22,599 nt of DNA from JBARRO01 sp049644265 (lineage in GTDB: Bacteria > Bacteroidota > Ignavibacteria > UBA10030), in the NCBI GenBank assembly GCA_049644265.1, contig JBARRO010000117.1, forward strand, positions 1 through 22,599, given 5' to 3'. Positions within the stretch are counted from its first letter, which is position 1, and each line of letters opens with the position of its first letter. This document shows, piece after piece, positions 12,058 to 22,500 of the stretch. Below the pieces are notes generated by a model. The model saw only the letters and a list, made by a program, of their open reading frames with translations, ran no database searches and was not told where the DNA came from. The position numbers and the translations under genes were made by a program.

Positions 12058-14736
12058 ATGATCGCATTCGTCATACTTGTCATTCAGGGTGCTTTCTTCG
12101 TTCCAACCGAAGAGGCGGTGGTGGACCTGCTCGCCGTCGCCCTCAAGCTGGCATTCGCGTTCTTTGTCCTTTCGAAGAACCCGCGCAGCGCGGTCAACCG
12201 GTTGTGGGCGCTCGTCCTCCTCAGCCTGGTGTTCGGTGACAGGGGCGAATTTGTCCTCCGGCTTATTCAAAACCCCCGACATGCGAACATCGCCAACCTC
12301 GTCGGCCACATCGGTTATTTTTTCACTCCGGCGTTTTTCCTGCATTTTTCTCTCGCCCTCACTTCGCGACGTGCGACCCTCAGTCGGAAGTGGCTTTATC
12401 CGCTGATCTACGGACCCACGATTCTCTTTTGCCTGGCACAGTCAGCCGGATTCATTACCGAGACGCGCGCGGTCGAGTCAGGGTATACCTCTGCTCACGC
12501 AGCGGGGTACTCGATCTTCCTTCTTTGGTCAGCCGTCGTATCCCTCATTGCCTTGTGGGTCTGCTACGAACAGTGGAAAAACGGAACCTCCGAAAAAGAG
12601 CGCAGTCGGACGCTGTTTGTCCTCCTTGGTGTCGCAATTCCGCTTTTGCTGGCAATCCTCGTCGATAACGTTACGCCGTTGATGGGGGTCGAATCATTCT
12701 ACGTGGCGGTCGTAGGCACAACCTCGCTGGCGGCGTTTGTTACCTATGCGGTGGTCCGGTACGAACATGTCGCCTTGACGCCGGAATCGGCGAGCAGTGC
12801 TATCGTGGATGCACTGAGGGATCTCCTGGCTGTGACCGATCCGGAGGGGCGTATTGTGTTCTCCAACGCCTCCTTCCGGGCATCGCTCGGCTTCAACGAG
12901 CGGACGGTGACCGGAACGCCGATATCTTCCATTGTGAGTGGCGCTGCGCGTGTTCTGGAATCTGCCCGTTCACCGGAATCTGCTGGGCACCATTTGATGC
13001 TCATGGAAGGACAGTACACGACTCATGCGGGAAGGAGTTTCCCGGTGATCTTTTCCGTGTCCGCAATCAAGAAGGGCGGGGAGATGCAGGGTTTTGTCTT
13101 TCTCGCAAACGATGTGTCGGAACACCAGAAGCTTTCGAGGAAGTACCAGGAATCCCAGACGAAGTACCGTTCGATCGTGGAGGGTTCGCTCGACGGGATC
13201 GTCATTATCCAGCGTCAGCGAATCTTCTACGCAAACCCGAGCGCTGTCCGGATATTCGGCTACGGTTCAGCCGAAGAGATGTCACAGCTCACCTTGAACG
13301 ACATCGTTGCGCCGGCGAGCCGGCCGTTTGTCGCTTTTGAGAGCGACGGGCGTCAGTCGGGGGAGAGCATCGTGCGCAACTTTGAAGTGCGCGGATTGAC
13401 CAGGACCGGCAAGGTCATCGACCTGGAGATGAACGCTACTTCGATGATGTGGAACGACGAATCGGCCGTGCAGGCTTCGTTCAGGGATATCACTGAGCGG
13501 AAAATGCTCGAACGCGATCAGGCGCTCTGGCTGTGGGAGCAGGAGACGATGATGAAGATCGACCGGCAGCTCGTGGCGATGGTCGACCTTGCCAAAACCC
13601 TTCACGCGATCACAGAAAATGCAACGCTGCTGACGCGCGCCGATTTCGCCGGAGTTCTGATGTATGATGAGGAAAACAGCCTCTACGCCTGGCGGGCGAT
13701 GAAAGGGAATCAGAAACCGCTGCCGTCGGACTCGTACCAGGTCCTTGGGATCCATCGTGAATTTCTGGGCGCGCGGGAACCCGTCGTGGTGCAGGACTTT
13801 GGACGAAATCCATCCTATCCCACGGAAAGTTTTCCCATCCTTACGAGTGAGCAGATTGTCTCCATTGTTACGTTTCCCCTGGTTGTGAACCAACGCACAG
13901 AAGGAATGCTCGTGGTCGGATTTCGGAAGTATCATATTTTCTCCGACCGGGAGCTCCGGCTGCTCGGATCTCTGGCGGAGAAATCCTCCATTGCGGTATC
14001 CAACGCAGAGCTGTATGAAAACCTGATCAAACGGGAGCAAGAGCTTGAGCTCCTGACGGGAGCGCGGGTCACGGCGCAAGAGGAGGAACGACGCCGCATC
14101 GCGCGCGAAATCCACGACGGGTTGGGACAGATTCTGACGGCCGTCAAATTCAATCTCGAGATCCTGGAAGACACATTTGCGGGCGGAGCGGACGAGCGGA
14201 AACGATTGGTGGAAGTGAAAAACCTTCTCGACAACGCAATGAAAGAAGCCCGGGAGATTTCCTACAACCTCATGCCGAGCGTGCTCGACGATTTCGGCCT
14301 CGCGCCTGCGCTCCAGCTCTTCTGCGAGCAGTTCTCAAAACGAAGAAATTGTGATGTGCAGTTTCATGCCCACGGCCTCTCAAAACGACTGGACCCCTCA
14401 ATCGAGATCGGGCTCTACCGGATCGCCCAGGAAGCACTCAACAATGTTGCCAAGCATGCCGGCGCAACGGAAACCACCGTACAGATCATCATGCAGGAAG
14501 AGAGGATCCGGATGACGGTGGAGGATAATGGAAAGGGGATTGCGCTGCGATCCCAGGTTGCCCGCAACCCCGGACGGGAAGGGATGGGACTGGTGAGCAT
14601 GAGGGAACGGGCGAGCTCGTTCAATGGAACCCTGACCATAGACAGCGCACCCGGAAAGGGAACAGTAGTAACTGTGGAGATTCCGCTGACAAAATCGGAA
14701 AAAGTGCAAAAAGAATGGAAAAGATCAGAATCCTGA
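12058..14736 (+). CDS. Membrane sensor histidine kinase (7TM-PAS-PAS-GAF-HisKA_3-HATPase)
   Basis: Hybrid-free sensor kinase of 892 residues. About seven hydrophobic segments fill residues 20-237 and resemble the 7TM histidine-kinase sensor domain. They are followed by PAS 1 (about 245-355), PAS 2 (about 367-482, RSIVEGSLDGIVI...FRDITERK), a GAF domain (about 505-660) and a HisKA_3 dimerisation domain with phospho-acceptor His686 in REIHDGLGQ. The C-terminal ATPase domain has the N-box around QEALNNVAKH (Glu792), DNGKGI (823-828) and the GMGLVSM lid motif. This is the NarX/DegS-type kinase class. The last 22 bp overlap the response regulator gene, so the two are translationally coupled and form a cognate pair. 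The stimulus is unknown; a membrane-embedded ligand or redox/small-molecule sensing through PAS/GAF is possible. Confidence 0.93.
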   Translation: MIAFVILVIQGAFFVPTEEAVVDLLAVALKLAFAFFVLSKNPRSAVNRLWALVLLSLVFGDRGEFVLRLIQNPRHANIANLVGHIGYFFTPAFFLHFSLALTSRRATLSRKWLYPLIYGPTILFCLAQSAGFITETRAVESGYTSAHAAGYSIFLLWSAVVSLIALWVCYEQWKNGTSEKERSRTLFVLLGVAIPLLLAILVDNVTPLMGVESFYVAVVGTTSLAAFVTYAVVRYEHVALTPESASSAIVDALRDLLAVTDPEGRIVFSNASFRASLGFNERTVTGTPISSIVSGAARVLESARSPESAGHHLMLMEGQYTTHAGRSFPVIFSVSAIKKGGEMQGFVFLANDVSEHQKLSRKYQESQTKYRSIVEGSLDGIVIIQRQRIFYANPSAVRIFGYGSAEEMSQLTLNDIVAPASRPFVAFESDGRQSGESIVRNFEVRGLTRTGKVIDLEMNATSMMWNDESAVQASFRDITERKMLERDQALWLWEQETMMKIDRQLVAMVDLAKTLHAITENATLLTRADFAGVLMYDEENSLYAWRAMKGNQKPLPSDSYQVLGIHREFLGAREPVVVQDFGRNPSYPTESFPILTSEQIVSIVTFPLVVNQRTEGMLVVGFRKYHIFSDRELRLLGSLAEKSSIAVSNAELYENLIKREQELELLTGARVTAQEEERRRIAREIHDGLGQILTAVKFNLEILEDTFAGGADERKRLVEVKNLLDNAMKEAREISYNLMPSVLDDFGLAPALQLFCEQFSKRRNCDVQFHAHGLSKRLDPSIEIGLYRIAQEALNNVAKHAGATETTVQIIMQEERIRMTVEDNGKGIALRSQVARNPGREGMGLVSMRERASSFNGTLTIDSAPGKGTVVTVEIPLTKSEKVQKEWKRSES

Positions 14737-15374
14737 TTGCGGACGACCATCCGCTTGTCCGGAGCGGCCTGATGAAACTCTTGGAATCCTACAAGGAGTT
14801 CTCCACGGTGGGAGAGGCCAGCGACGGGGATCAGGCGATTACCATGACGATGGACCTGAAACCCGACGTCGTTGTTATCGACCTTTCAATGCCGAAGGTG
14901 TCAGGAATCGAAGCAACACGAATCATCCGGAAGCAATCGCCCGACACGAAAGTTCTTGTTCTGACGATGCATGACAACGAAGAATACGTCTTTCAAATTC
15001 TCCGTTCCGGAGCGGGAGGGTACATCCTCAAGAACAGCAATAAAGATGAACTTGCGGCGGCCATCAGAGCCGTGGCGAAGGGAGAGAAGTTCTTCAGTCC
15101 AAGAGTTTCTGAGATCATGGTTCAAGGGTATCTTCGCAAAGCGGAACATCGCGACGTGGCAAGCCTGGATCCGGATGAAAAGCTGACAAAGCGGGAAATG
15201 GAAGTTCTCAGCTATATTGCCGAGGGGCTGAACAATCAGCAGATTGCCGACAAACTCTTCATCAGTCCACGCACCGTTGACACCCACCGCACAAACATCA
15301 TGCAGAAGCTCGACATTCACGACACCGCGAAACTCGTCCGTTATGCTATCGAGCGCAAAACCGGCAAATCCTGA
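14715..15374 (+). CDS. NarL/FixJ-family response regulator
   Basis: DNA-binding response regulator of 219 residues, partner of the overlapping kinase gene. Receiver domain (1-120): acidic pair Asp10/Asp11, phospho-acceptor Asp56 in VVVIDLSMP, switch Thr83 in VLTMHD and Lys105 in GGYILK. LuxR/GerE-type helix-turn-helix (about 155-213): LTKREMEVLSYIAEGL, then NQQIADKLFISPRTVDTHR, with all hallmark positions present. The ATG at 14715 lies inside the kinase 3' end. Downstream, after 237 bp that contain phased TACGG/CCGTA half-sites, come two receiver-only genes. Binding to those sites is a testable idea, not a demonstrated fact. Confidence 0.95.
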   Translation: MEKIRILIADDHPLVRSGLMKLLESYKEFSTVGEASDGDQAITMTMDLKPDVVVIDLSMPKVSGIEATRIIRKQSPDTKVLVLTMHDNEEYVFQILRSGAGGYILKNSNKDELAAAIRAVAKGEKFFSPRVSEIMVQGYLRKAEHRDVASLDPDEKLTKREMEVLSYIAEGLNNQQIADKLFISPRTVDTHRTNIMQKLDIHDTAKLVRYAIERKTGKS

Positions 15375-15464
15375 CTGATTCCCCGCTTCCACGGATTTCC
15401 ATTCCCTGATCCGCTGGTCTCCTCCTTCAACCTTCTCCACCCGACTACATTCTGAACGTCTTAG

Positions 15465-15518
15465 CTACGGTAAGTTCCGTAGTCCTCTACGGCTTCGCCC
15501 GTATTTCCAAAAATACGG
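15465..15518. promoter_or_regulatory. Phased TACGG/CCGTA half-site array
   Basis: Alternating half-sites start at 15466 (TACGG), 15477 (CCGTA), 15488 (TACGG), 15499 (CCGTA) and 15514 (TACGG). The first four starts are exactly 11 bp apart. They form an 18-bp palindrome CTACGGTAAGTTCCGTAG (15465-15482), a second dyad with a CTTCGC centre, and an 8-bp perfect stem CCGTATTT/AAATACGG (15499-15518). This suits either cooperative binding of a dimeric regulator on one DNA face or mutually exclusive RNA hairpins. It lies 94 bp before the first receiver-only gene. The rest of the 237-bp gap shows nothing else I can name. Confidence 0.5.
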
Positions 15519-15600
15519 CCAAAAACCAATGTATTCCCGCCAATAGCTGGATACTTTTTCCTCAGCAATCCTGTAACCATTCCTATCACAATTCATTCCA

Positions 15601-15605
15601 GGAGG
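15601..15605 (+). promoter_or_regulatory. Ribosome binding site of the first receiver-only gene
   Basis: GGAGG, 6 bp before the ATG at 15612, is one of the strongest Shine-Dalgarno sequences in the window. Confidence 0.8.
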
Positions 15606-15611
15606 TATCCC

Positions 15612-16022
15612 ATGAACCGGATTAAGGTTCTCATCGCCGACGACCACACAGACTTCCGGAGAATCGTTCATGAATTTCTTGATCGACTTCCCAATGTCTC
15701 CGTTATCGGCGAAGCTTGCGACGGCGACGAAGCCGTCGAGCAAGTCGGCAAACTCACACCCGATGTGGTGTTGATGGACATCGCAATGCCTCACAAAAAC
15801 GGAATTGAGGCAACAAGGATCATTAAGGATCGCTGGCCCGCAACGAAGGTGCTGCTGGCGACCCTGAATGACAGTCCCTTTTATAGAACGCAGGCGCAAG
15901 AAGCAAGGGCGGACGGATTCATATTGAAGTCCGTCCTGAAACCCAGTCTGGAGGCAACGTTCAAAACTTCAAGGTTGCCCGACCCAGAGTGGACTCCCTC
16001 CTCCGCAAAAGTCACCACCTAA
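15612..16022 (+). CDS. Stand-alone receiver domain protein 1
   Basis: Single-domain response regulator of 136 residues with no output domain. The receiver is intact: Asp10/Asp11, phospho-acceptor Asp56 in VVLMDIAMP, Thr84 and Lys106 in DGFILKS. The sequence is NarL-like (IKVLIADDHTDFRRIV), as if derived from a LuxR-type regulator that lost its helix-turn-helix. The C-terminal tail after residue 110 is short and degenerate. Such proteins act as phosphate sinks, phosphorelay intermediates or protein-protein switches. A second receiver-only gene follows after 34 bp, then a giant secreted protein gene. The partner kinase could be the one at 12058-14736, but this is inferred from position only. 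Confidence 0.9.
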   Translation: MNRIKVLIADDHTDFRRIVHEFLDRLPNVSVIGEACDGDEAVEQVGKLTPDVVLMDIAMPHKNGIEATRIIKDRWPATKVLLATLNDSPFYRTQAQEARADGFILKSVLKPSLEATFKTSRLPDPEWTPSSAKVTT

Positions 16023-16056
16023 CCACCGACCACACAACACAAGAAGGAACATCATC

Positions 16057-16461
16057 ATGGACAGACTCAAAGTTCTTCTGGCAGACGATCACGACGGCTT
16101 CCGTCGCACGGTCGCCGGTTTTCTCAGCCTGCAGCAAGGGGTCGAAGTTGTCGCTGAAGCGGTTGACGGCAACGAGGCGATTGAGCAAACGGTGCGACAT
16201 CGGCCAGACCTTGTGCTGATCGATATCAACATGCCCTACAGAAGCGGTCTCGAAGCGGCGCAGGCAATCAAAGCGCAACTGCCGTTGACGAAAGTCGTCA
16301 TTGTGTCCCTCAATGCCGGTGAAACCTATCGGCACATGGCTCAACAGCATTGCGCCGATTATTTCATCGACAAAGCGTCGATGAAGAGTTCATTGCTCCT
16401 CATCGTTTCCGGTCTGCTGTCCGGGACCTCGAACACTCTGGCTGGTGCACATGCTGTGTAA
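16057..16461 (+). CDS. Stand-alone receiver domain protein 2
   Basis: Single-domain response regulator of 134 residues, a paralogue of the preceding gene: both open with (I/L)KVL(I/L)ADDH and share EA.DG.EA.EQ and a D56 segment. Asp10/Asp11, Asp56 in LVLIDINMP, Ser84 (Thr in the neighbour) and Lys106 in DYFIDK are present, so phosphorylation should be possible. No DNA-binding part follows. AAGGAA at 16044-16049 precedes the ATG by 7 bp. The stop is 42 bp before the start of the giant repeat protein, so the three genes are likely cotranscribed. Confidence 0.9.
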   Translation: MDRLKVLLADDHDGFRRTVAGFLSLQQGVEVVAEAVDGNEAIEQTVRHRPDLVLIDINMPYRSGLEAAQAIKAQLPLTKVVIVSLNAGETYRHMAQQHCADYFIDKASMKSSLLLIVSGLLSGTSNTLAGAHAV

Positions 16462-16494
16462 TGACAACGGATTCCTCCATCGACCGAAAACCAC

Positions 16495-16498
16495 AGGA
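16495..16498 (+). promoter_or_regulatory. Ribosome binding site of the giant repeat protein
   Basis: AGGA, 5 bp before the TTG at 16504, favours this start over the in-frame GTG at 16525, which has no comparable site. Confidence 0.5.
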
Positions 16499-16503
16499 AT
16501 AGG

Positions 16504-19500
16504 TTGAACCGGAATCTGCACATAGTGAAACGCATTGTCGGCACGACTGCACTTGTCGCGTTACTCATTGCAGTTGCGAGTGTTCAGACTCGGGCCCAGG
16601 TGACGAACGTGGCATCTGCCGGCGCAACGTGGGCAGGCGCCACCTGGAGTCAGGGCCGTGTACCGATCAACACCGATAGCGTCGTCATCAATTCGGGTGT
16701 TAACCTCACGATTGGAACAGCTGCGGTGTGCGGTTCTCTTACCATCGGTAGCGCGACGGCGACAGCAACAACCCTGACCATCGGGGCAGGGGGAAGTCTG
16801 AACGTAACAACCGCGGGAGGTCGTGCAGGGAGCTTGGCGATCAACCCGGGCAATGTCAACGTCGCGATGACGCTGGCTTGCGGCGCATTCTCAGCCACGA
16901 TCGCAGGGACTCCTACACTGTCAGCGACCAACACGCAAACCATCAGCGTTTCCACGGGCTCGGTTTCCTTCACTCGGGCTGTGGGCTTTACGTGGTCGGC
17001 GGGGACCATGACGCTCACGAACACCGGAAGCATTTCGGTCACGGGGCTCCTGACGCAAAGCGGCGGAACCATACAGAACACAACGACGGCTGGAACCATC
17101 AATTTCAACGGAGGGTACAGCAAGTCCGGAGGCATATTTACGACGCTCGCCGGCGAGACCATCAACTTCGGCGGTAACCTGACGGTGAGTACAGCGGCAC
17201 TCACGTTCAACGCAACCAGTACTGCAGTCTTCACAGCATCAGCGACGATCACGCCCACAGCGGCGATCACGTTCGGGAATGTGCAACTGAATTCCGGGAC
17301 ACAAACGTTGGCCGGTGCAGTGACGGTGGCAGGCAACTGGACAAACAATGGCGGAACCCTCATCGCAGGGGCGAGTGGAGTCACTTTCTCCGGAGCGACA
17401 AAGACCATCGGCGGCACCACCTCCACGACCTTCGGGCCGTTGACGATCGGTGCGGGATCCACTGACACATTGAAGGTCAACACCTCCTCTACAAGTCTCA
17501 CGTTTACTGCAAGCGGCACGGCAAGTTCCCTCACCCATAGCGGGACGAGCAACCTCACCGTCAACGGGAATGTCACAGTGAACCAGCCGACGGCGGCAGT
17601 AGTGACGTCATGGAACGTCAACGCGGGCTCAGCAACTGTAACGGGGACAACAACGCTGAATGCAACAAACATTACAGCCACGCGCGTCGCTCAGATTGCA
17701 GTGACGTCGGGATCGCTGGACCTTCAGGGTACAACGACCCTCTCGACAGGAACCAGCTCCGTGACGGCTGTCATTACCGTATCGACGGGGAGCATCACCT
17801 TTGGTGCGGCTCTGAGTCATACGGAAGGAACGATTGCTGTGTCCGGGACGGGGACAATCAACTTCAATTCCACGTACGCATTCGGCCCAACCGCATCGGC
17901 TGCTCCGATTCTCACAACCGTTGCTGGTGCAAACCTGACCTTTGCGAACAGCCTCACCGCAGCGACGGCTTTGACACTTAATGCGACGAGCAATTCGACG
18001 TTCACGGCATCGGCAACAATTACCCCCACGGCGGCGATGACGTTCGGAAACGTGCAATTGAATTCCGGAACGCAAACGTTGGCGGGTGCAGTGACGGTGG
18101 CAGGCAATTGGACGAACAATGGCGGAACGCTCAGTGCAGGGGCGAACGGAGTCACTTTCTCCGGTGCGACAAAGACTATCGGCGGCACAACCTCCACGAC
18201 CTTCGGCCCGTTAACGATTGGAGCCGGTTCAACGGATACATTGAAGGTCAACGCAACCTGCACAAGTCTGACCTTCACGGCAAGCGGAACGGCCAGCTCC
18301 CTGACTCACAGCGGAACGAGTTCTTTGACGGTGAATGGAAATGTCACACTGAACCAACCGACAGCAGCAGTGTTGACGGCCTGGAATATCAATGCAGGCA
18401 GCGCGTCAGTTTCCGGAACTTCAACCATCAATGCGACCAACACCACGGCGGGCAGGAATGGAAAGATCATCGTCACGAGTGGATCCGCGACGTTTGGCAA
18501 CACGGTAACGTTGAGCACAGGCACGACGGGAACGACGGCAGAAATCAGTCTCGGAGCGGGGACGATGACGTTCTCCACATTGCTGACACACGGAGAGGGA
18601 TTGCTCACATTCACCGGCGCCGGAACCATGAATTTCAACGGTGGGTACTCGTTCGGTCCCCTTGCTTCGGTCGCGCCGGTCTTCACGACGGTCTCTGGTG
18701 CGAACCTCAATTTCGGTGGAAACCTCACCATCTCAGCTGCAGCGTTGGTGCTGAACTCAGGCAGCAACAGCACATTCACCGCGAGCGGCAACGTTACCCC
18801 CACGACTGCAGTAACATTCGGACATGTATCCATCGATAGCGCGGTCACGACGACGACTGTGTCCGGTGCCGGCACTCTCACGATTGCAGGGAATCTCTTT
18901 GTCGACACGACGGCGACGCTTGCGGGTACGGAAGCGTTGCTCCTCACCGGCGCCTCGGCCACCATTGACGGTCGTGGGACGATCTCTGCAGCATCGACGG
19001 TCTCCGCCGCTCATACGATTCCTGCGACCGCAAACCTGACGATCAGCGGTGCGATGACAATCTCGGGTGCGACCTCGGTCTCCAACACCGGAATCGTTAC
19101 AGCAAGCTCGGTAACTGGAGCCCTGGGAACTTCAAACTGGACACAAAATGCTGCCGCAGCGGTGCTCAACTATAGCGGAACGACCCAGGCGCTGATGGGT
19201 ATCGGAACTCTAACCGCATCAACGTCGGGCAATACGGTGAACTACAACGGCGCAGGTGCACAGACGGTCAAGCCAGCATCCTACCATCACCTGGTTCTCA
19301 GCAACAGTGGTGCAAAGACGATGACGTCTGTGACGGCTATCGCGGGGAACCTCACGGTGTCCGGTTCAGCGACGATGACGAGCAATGCGGCATTTGCCGT
19401 CGGCGGAGCATTCAATTATACGTCAAGCGGGTCGACCACGCTGACGGCGGCGACGGCGATCTCCATCAGTACATACAACCAGACAGCGGGAACCTTCGTC

Positions 19501-22500
19501 GACAACGGAAACACCATTACAGTCACCGGTACTGGCGCTTCAACGTGGTCAAAATCGGGTGGTACATTCACCGCCACCGGAACGGTGAATTTCACGGGGG
19601 TGGCGCCAGAAATCGGCACATCAAACTTCGGAACGCTCCAAGTCAGTGCCGGGAGCGGCAATACTGCGACACTCACCGGAAATGCAACGGTCGGAGCCAA
19701 CTTAACCATCAGTTCAGGCACGCTCGACCTGGGTTCTAATACGGCAAACCGTTCTTCTGCAGGCGGGACGCTGACGCTCGCGGCTGGCACGGGGCTGAAG
19801 ATCGGTGGGACAGGCACTCTGCCGTCGAATTATTCGACGCATTCAATCAATGCGACAAGCACGGTGGAATATGCCGGGACGACGACCACCGTCGCAGCCC
19901 TGAACAGCTCGCAAAACTACGGCAACCTGACGATGAGCGGTAGCGGAGTTACGACCAGTGCGAGCTTCGGAGTTGTGGGCACGATGAACGTCACCGGGAG
20001 TCTCATCGCAAGCGCCGGTACTGTGACAGTTTCGAGCACTGCATGGAATATCACAAACTCCGGTACGCTCACGTTCAGCGGATTGACCGTCGGCACGACC
20101 CCGACAACGCAGTCCTCGGCCAGCTTTACCGTGGGAGGCGCATTGACCCTGAGCGGGGCCGTGACCTTCGCTCCGACGGGTGGAACGATCACCATGAACA
20201 ACGGGTCGTCGATTGCGAACGCTTCCGGAACGCTGTCGTTCCAGGGGTTGACGGTCGCAAATTCGGCGGCCGTAACTGGAAGTGGGAATTTCAGCGTGGC
20301 GGGGACCTTCACCGTAGGCGCATCAGGCACGTTCACGCCAGCAGCTGCGGAGGTCATAAGCGGAGGCGGAACTTTGACAGGGAGCGGGACTGTGGTTGTC
20401 ACGCGGACGGCGGCGACCCCGGATTTCAATTCCCAGTATGCAATCAGCACAAAGACGTTGACGAACCTCACGGTGGACTACAACGCAGCCGCGGCGCAAA
20501 CAGTCAACGCGCTGGACTACAACAATCTCACCATCTCCGGCAATCGTGGTGGTGCAACAGTGACACTCGAATCCGGAATCACCGCGATTTTAAATACATT
20601 CCTTCCGTCTGCCGCAAACGTCGTGTACGCAACGACGGGCAATACGGTGGACTTTAGCGGTTCGGGATCTCAGACGATTCCTGCATTCACCTACAACAAT
20701 CTGACGAGTAGTTCCACAGGCGCCCGAACGCTTGCCTCTTCCGGCACCATCGGTGTGGCCGGCGTATTCACCCCCGGATCCAATGCATACACCTTCACCG
20801 GAAGTACCGTCGATTTCAACGGTGCGGGGTCACAGACAATCCCCGTGTTCGATTACAGCAACCTGACGAGCAGCTCCACGGGTGCCCGAACCCTCGCCTC
20901 CTCCGGCACGATCGGTGTAGCGGGAGTATTCACGCCCGGTACCAACGCATACACGATTTCCGGAAGTACCGTCGATTTCAACGGCACGGGACCACAGACA
21001 ATCCCAGTGTTCGATTATAACAATCTCACAAGCAGCTCCACGGGCGCCCGAACCCTTGCCTCCTCCGACACGATCGGAGTATCAGGAGTCTTCACGCCGG
21101 GTGTCAACACCTATACCATCACGGGAAGCACTGTCGATTTCAATGGCTCGGGATCGCAAACGGTGCCCTCTTTCAGTTACAACAACCTCTCGCTGAGCAA
21201 TGCCGGTACCAAGACCTTTGAGACCGGGACGGAAGGGGTTGCGGGTACCCTAAGCACGAGTGGAACCGCTGTTGCGGACGCAACCTCCAACAATTGCACG
21301 GTCGATTACAACGGATCGGGCGCTCAGTCGATTCCCGCAATCAACTACACGAATCTTTCGCTCAGCAATGCGGGAACAAAGACGTTTCTCGTCGGAACGA
21401 CGGGCATCGCGGGGAACTTCTCCGTTTCCGGGGCAACAGCCAATGCAACGACCAATGCTTCAACAATCGATTTTAACGGACTCGGCAGCCAAAACGTTGC
21501 TGCGATGAACTATTCTAGTATCACCTTCAGCAATTCCGGAACAAAAACCCTGACCGTCGGGACGACTCGAATTGCCGGCACGTTCACCGTGACGGGAACA
21601 GCAATTGCCGATGCGACGACCAACTCCACAACGGTTGAATTTAACGGGTCCGCGCTCCAAAACTCTCCGGTTGTCACCTACTACGACCTCGTCATCAACA
21701 GCACGGGGACCAGGGTTCTGCTCAACGATGTGATTGTCAATCACGACTTCACGGTTCTGGCCGGCCGTGGTCAGGTTGCTGGTCAGGACTTCACCGTAGT
21801 CGGTACGACGACCATCGCCACTGAATTCCGAGTGACAAATGTCGCCGGTATAAAGACCCTCGGAAACATCGTCATTCAGAACGGCGGGTTGATCAACTTC
21901 ACTGCAGCTGAAGCACTCATGATAAACGGGAATCTTCAGGTTGACGGAACGGGATCCATCACGAGCGGCGCAGGGGCCTGGACATTCCAAAAATCCGGTG
22001 GCGGAGGTACTCTTGGAGGAACTGCCACCGGCGTTTCGATTACGAACGCCGTGTTTACGACGGACTATGCCAATTCCGGATCCTATACGTTTGGTGCTCT
22101 TACGGTCACTGGATCAACCCTGACTAATAACGGCACACTGGCGATTTCCACGTCCCTTTCCGGTTCGGGTACGCTTACCCAGGGCTCGGGTGCTTCGCTC
22201 GATCTGAGTTTTGCCGGGTTGGCCTCTCTCTCAGCCCTGAACGCTTCGGCATCCGGAAACACCGTCGCCTATTCTGCCGCCGGAGCACAGACGGTCGTGG
22301 CGATCGACTATGCGAACCTTTCGCTGTCGGGATCGGGCGTCAAGACCTTGTCTGCCGGTGCAACCAGAGTTGCGGCCTCCTTCTCCCTTGGCGGCACTGC
22401 TACCGTCGACGCAACGACGAATTCTTCTGAAGTCGGCTACAACGGGACAGGCGCCCAGGCTGTTCTTTCGCTCGATTATCATCATCTGACGTTGGGGACG

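Noticed and set aside
16650..17681. 343-codon open frame on the minus strand
   Set aside because: It is antisense to the giant repeat protein. Its Val/Pro/Ala-rich translation repeats with the same period as the plus-strand repeats and recurs at 17817-18278 and 18306-18965. It has no signal, motif or ribosome binding site; the plus frame has all the coding evidence.
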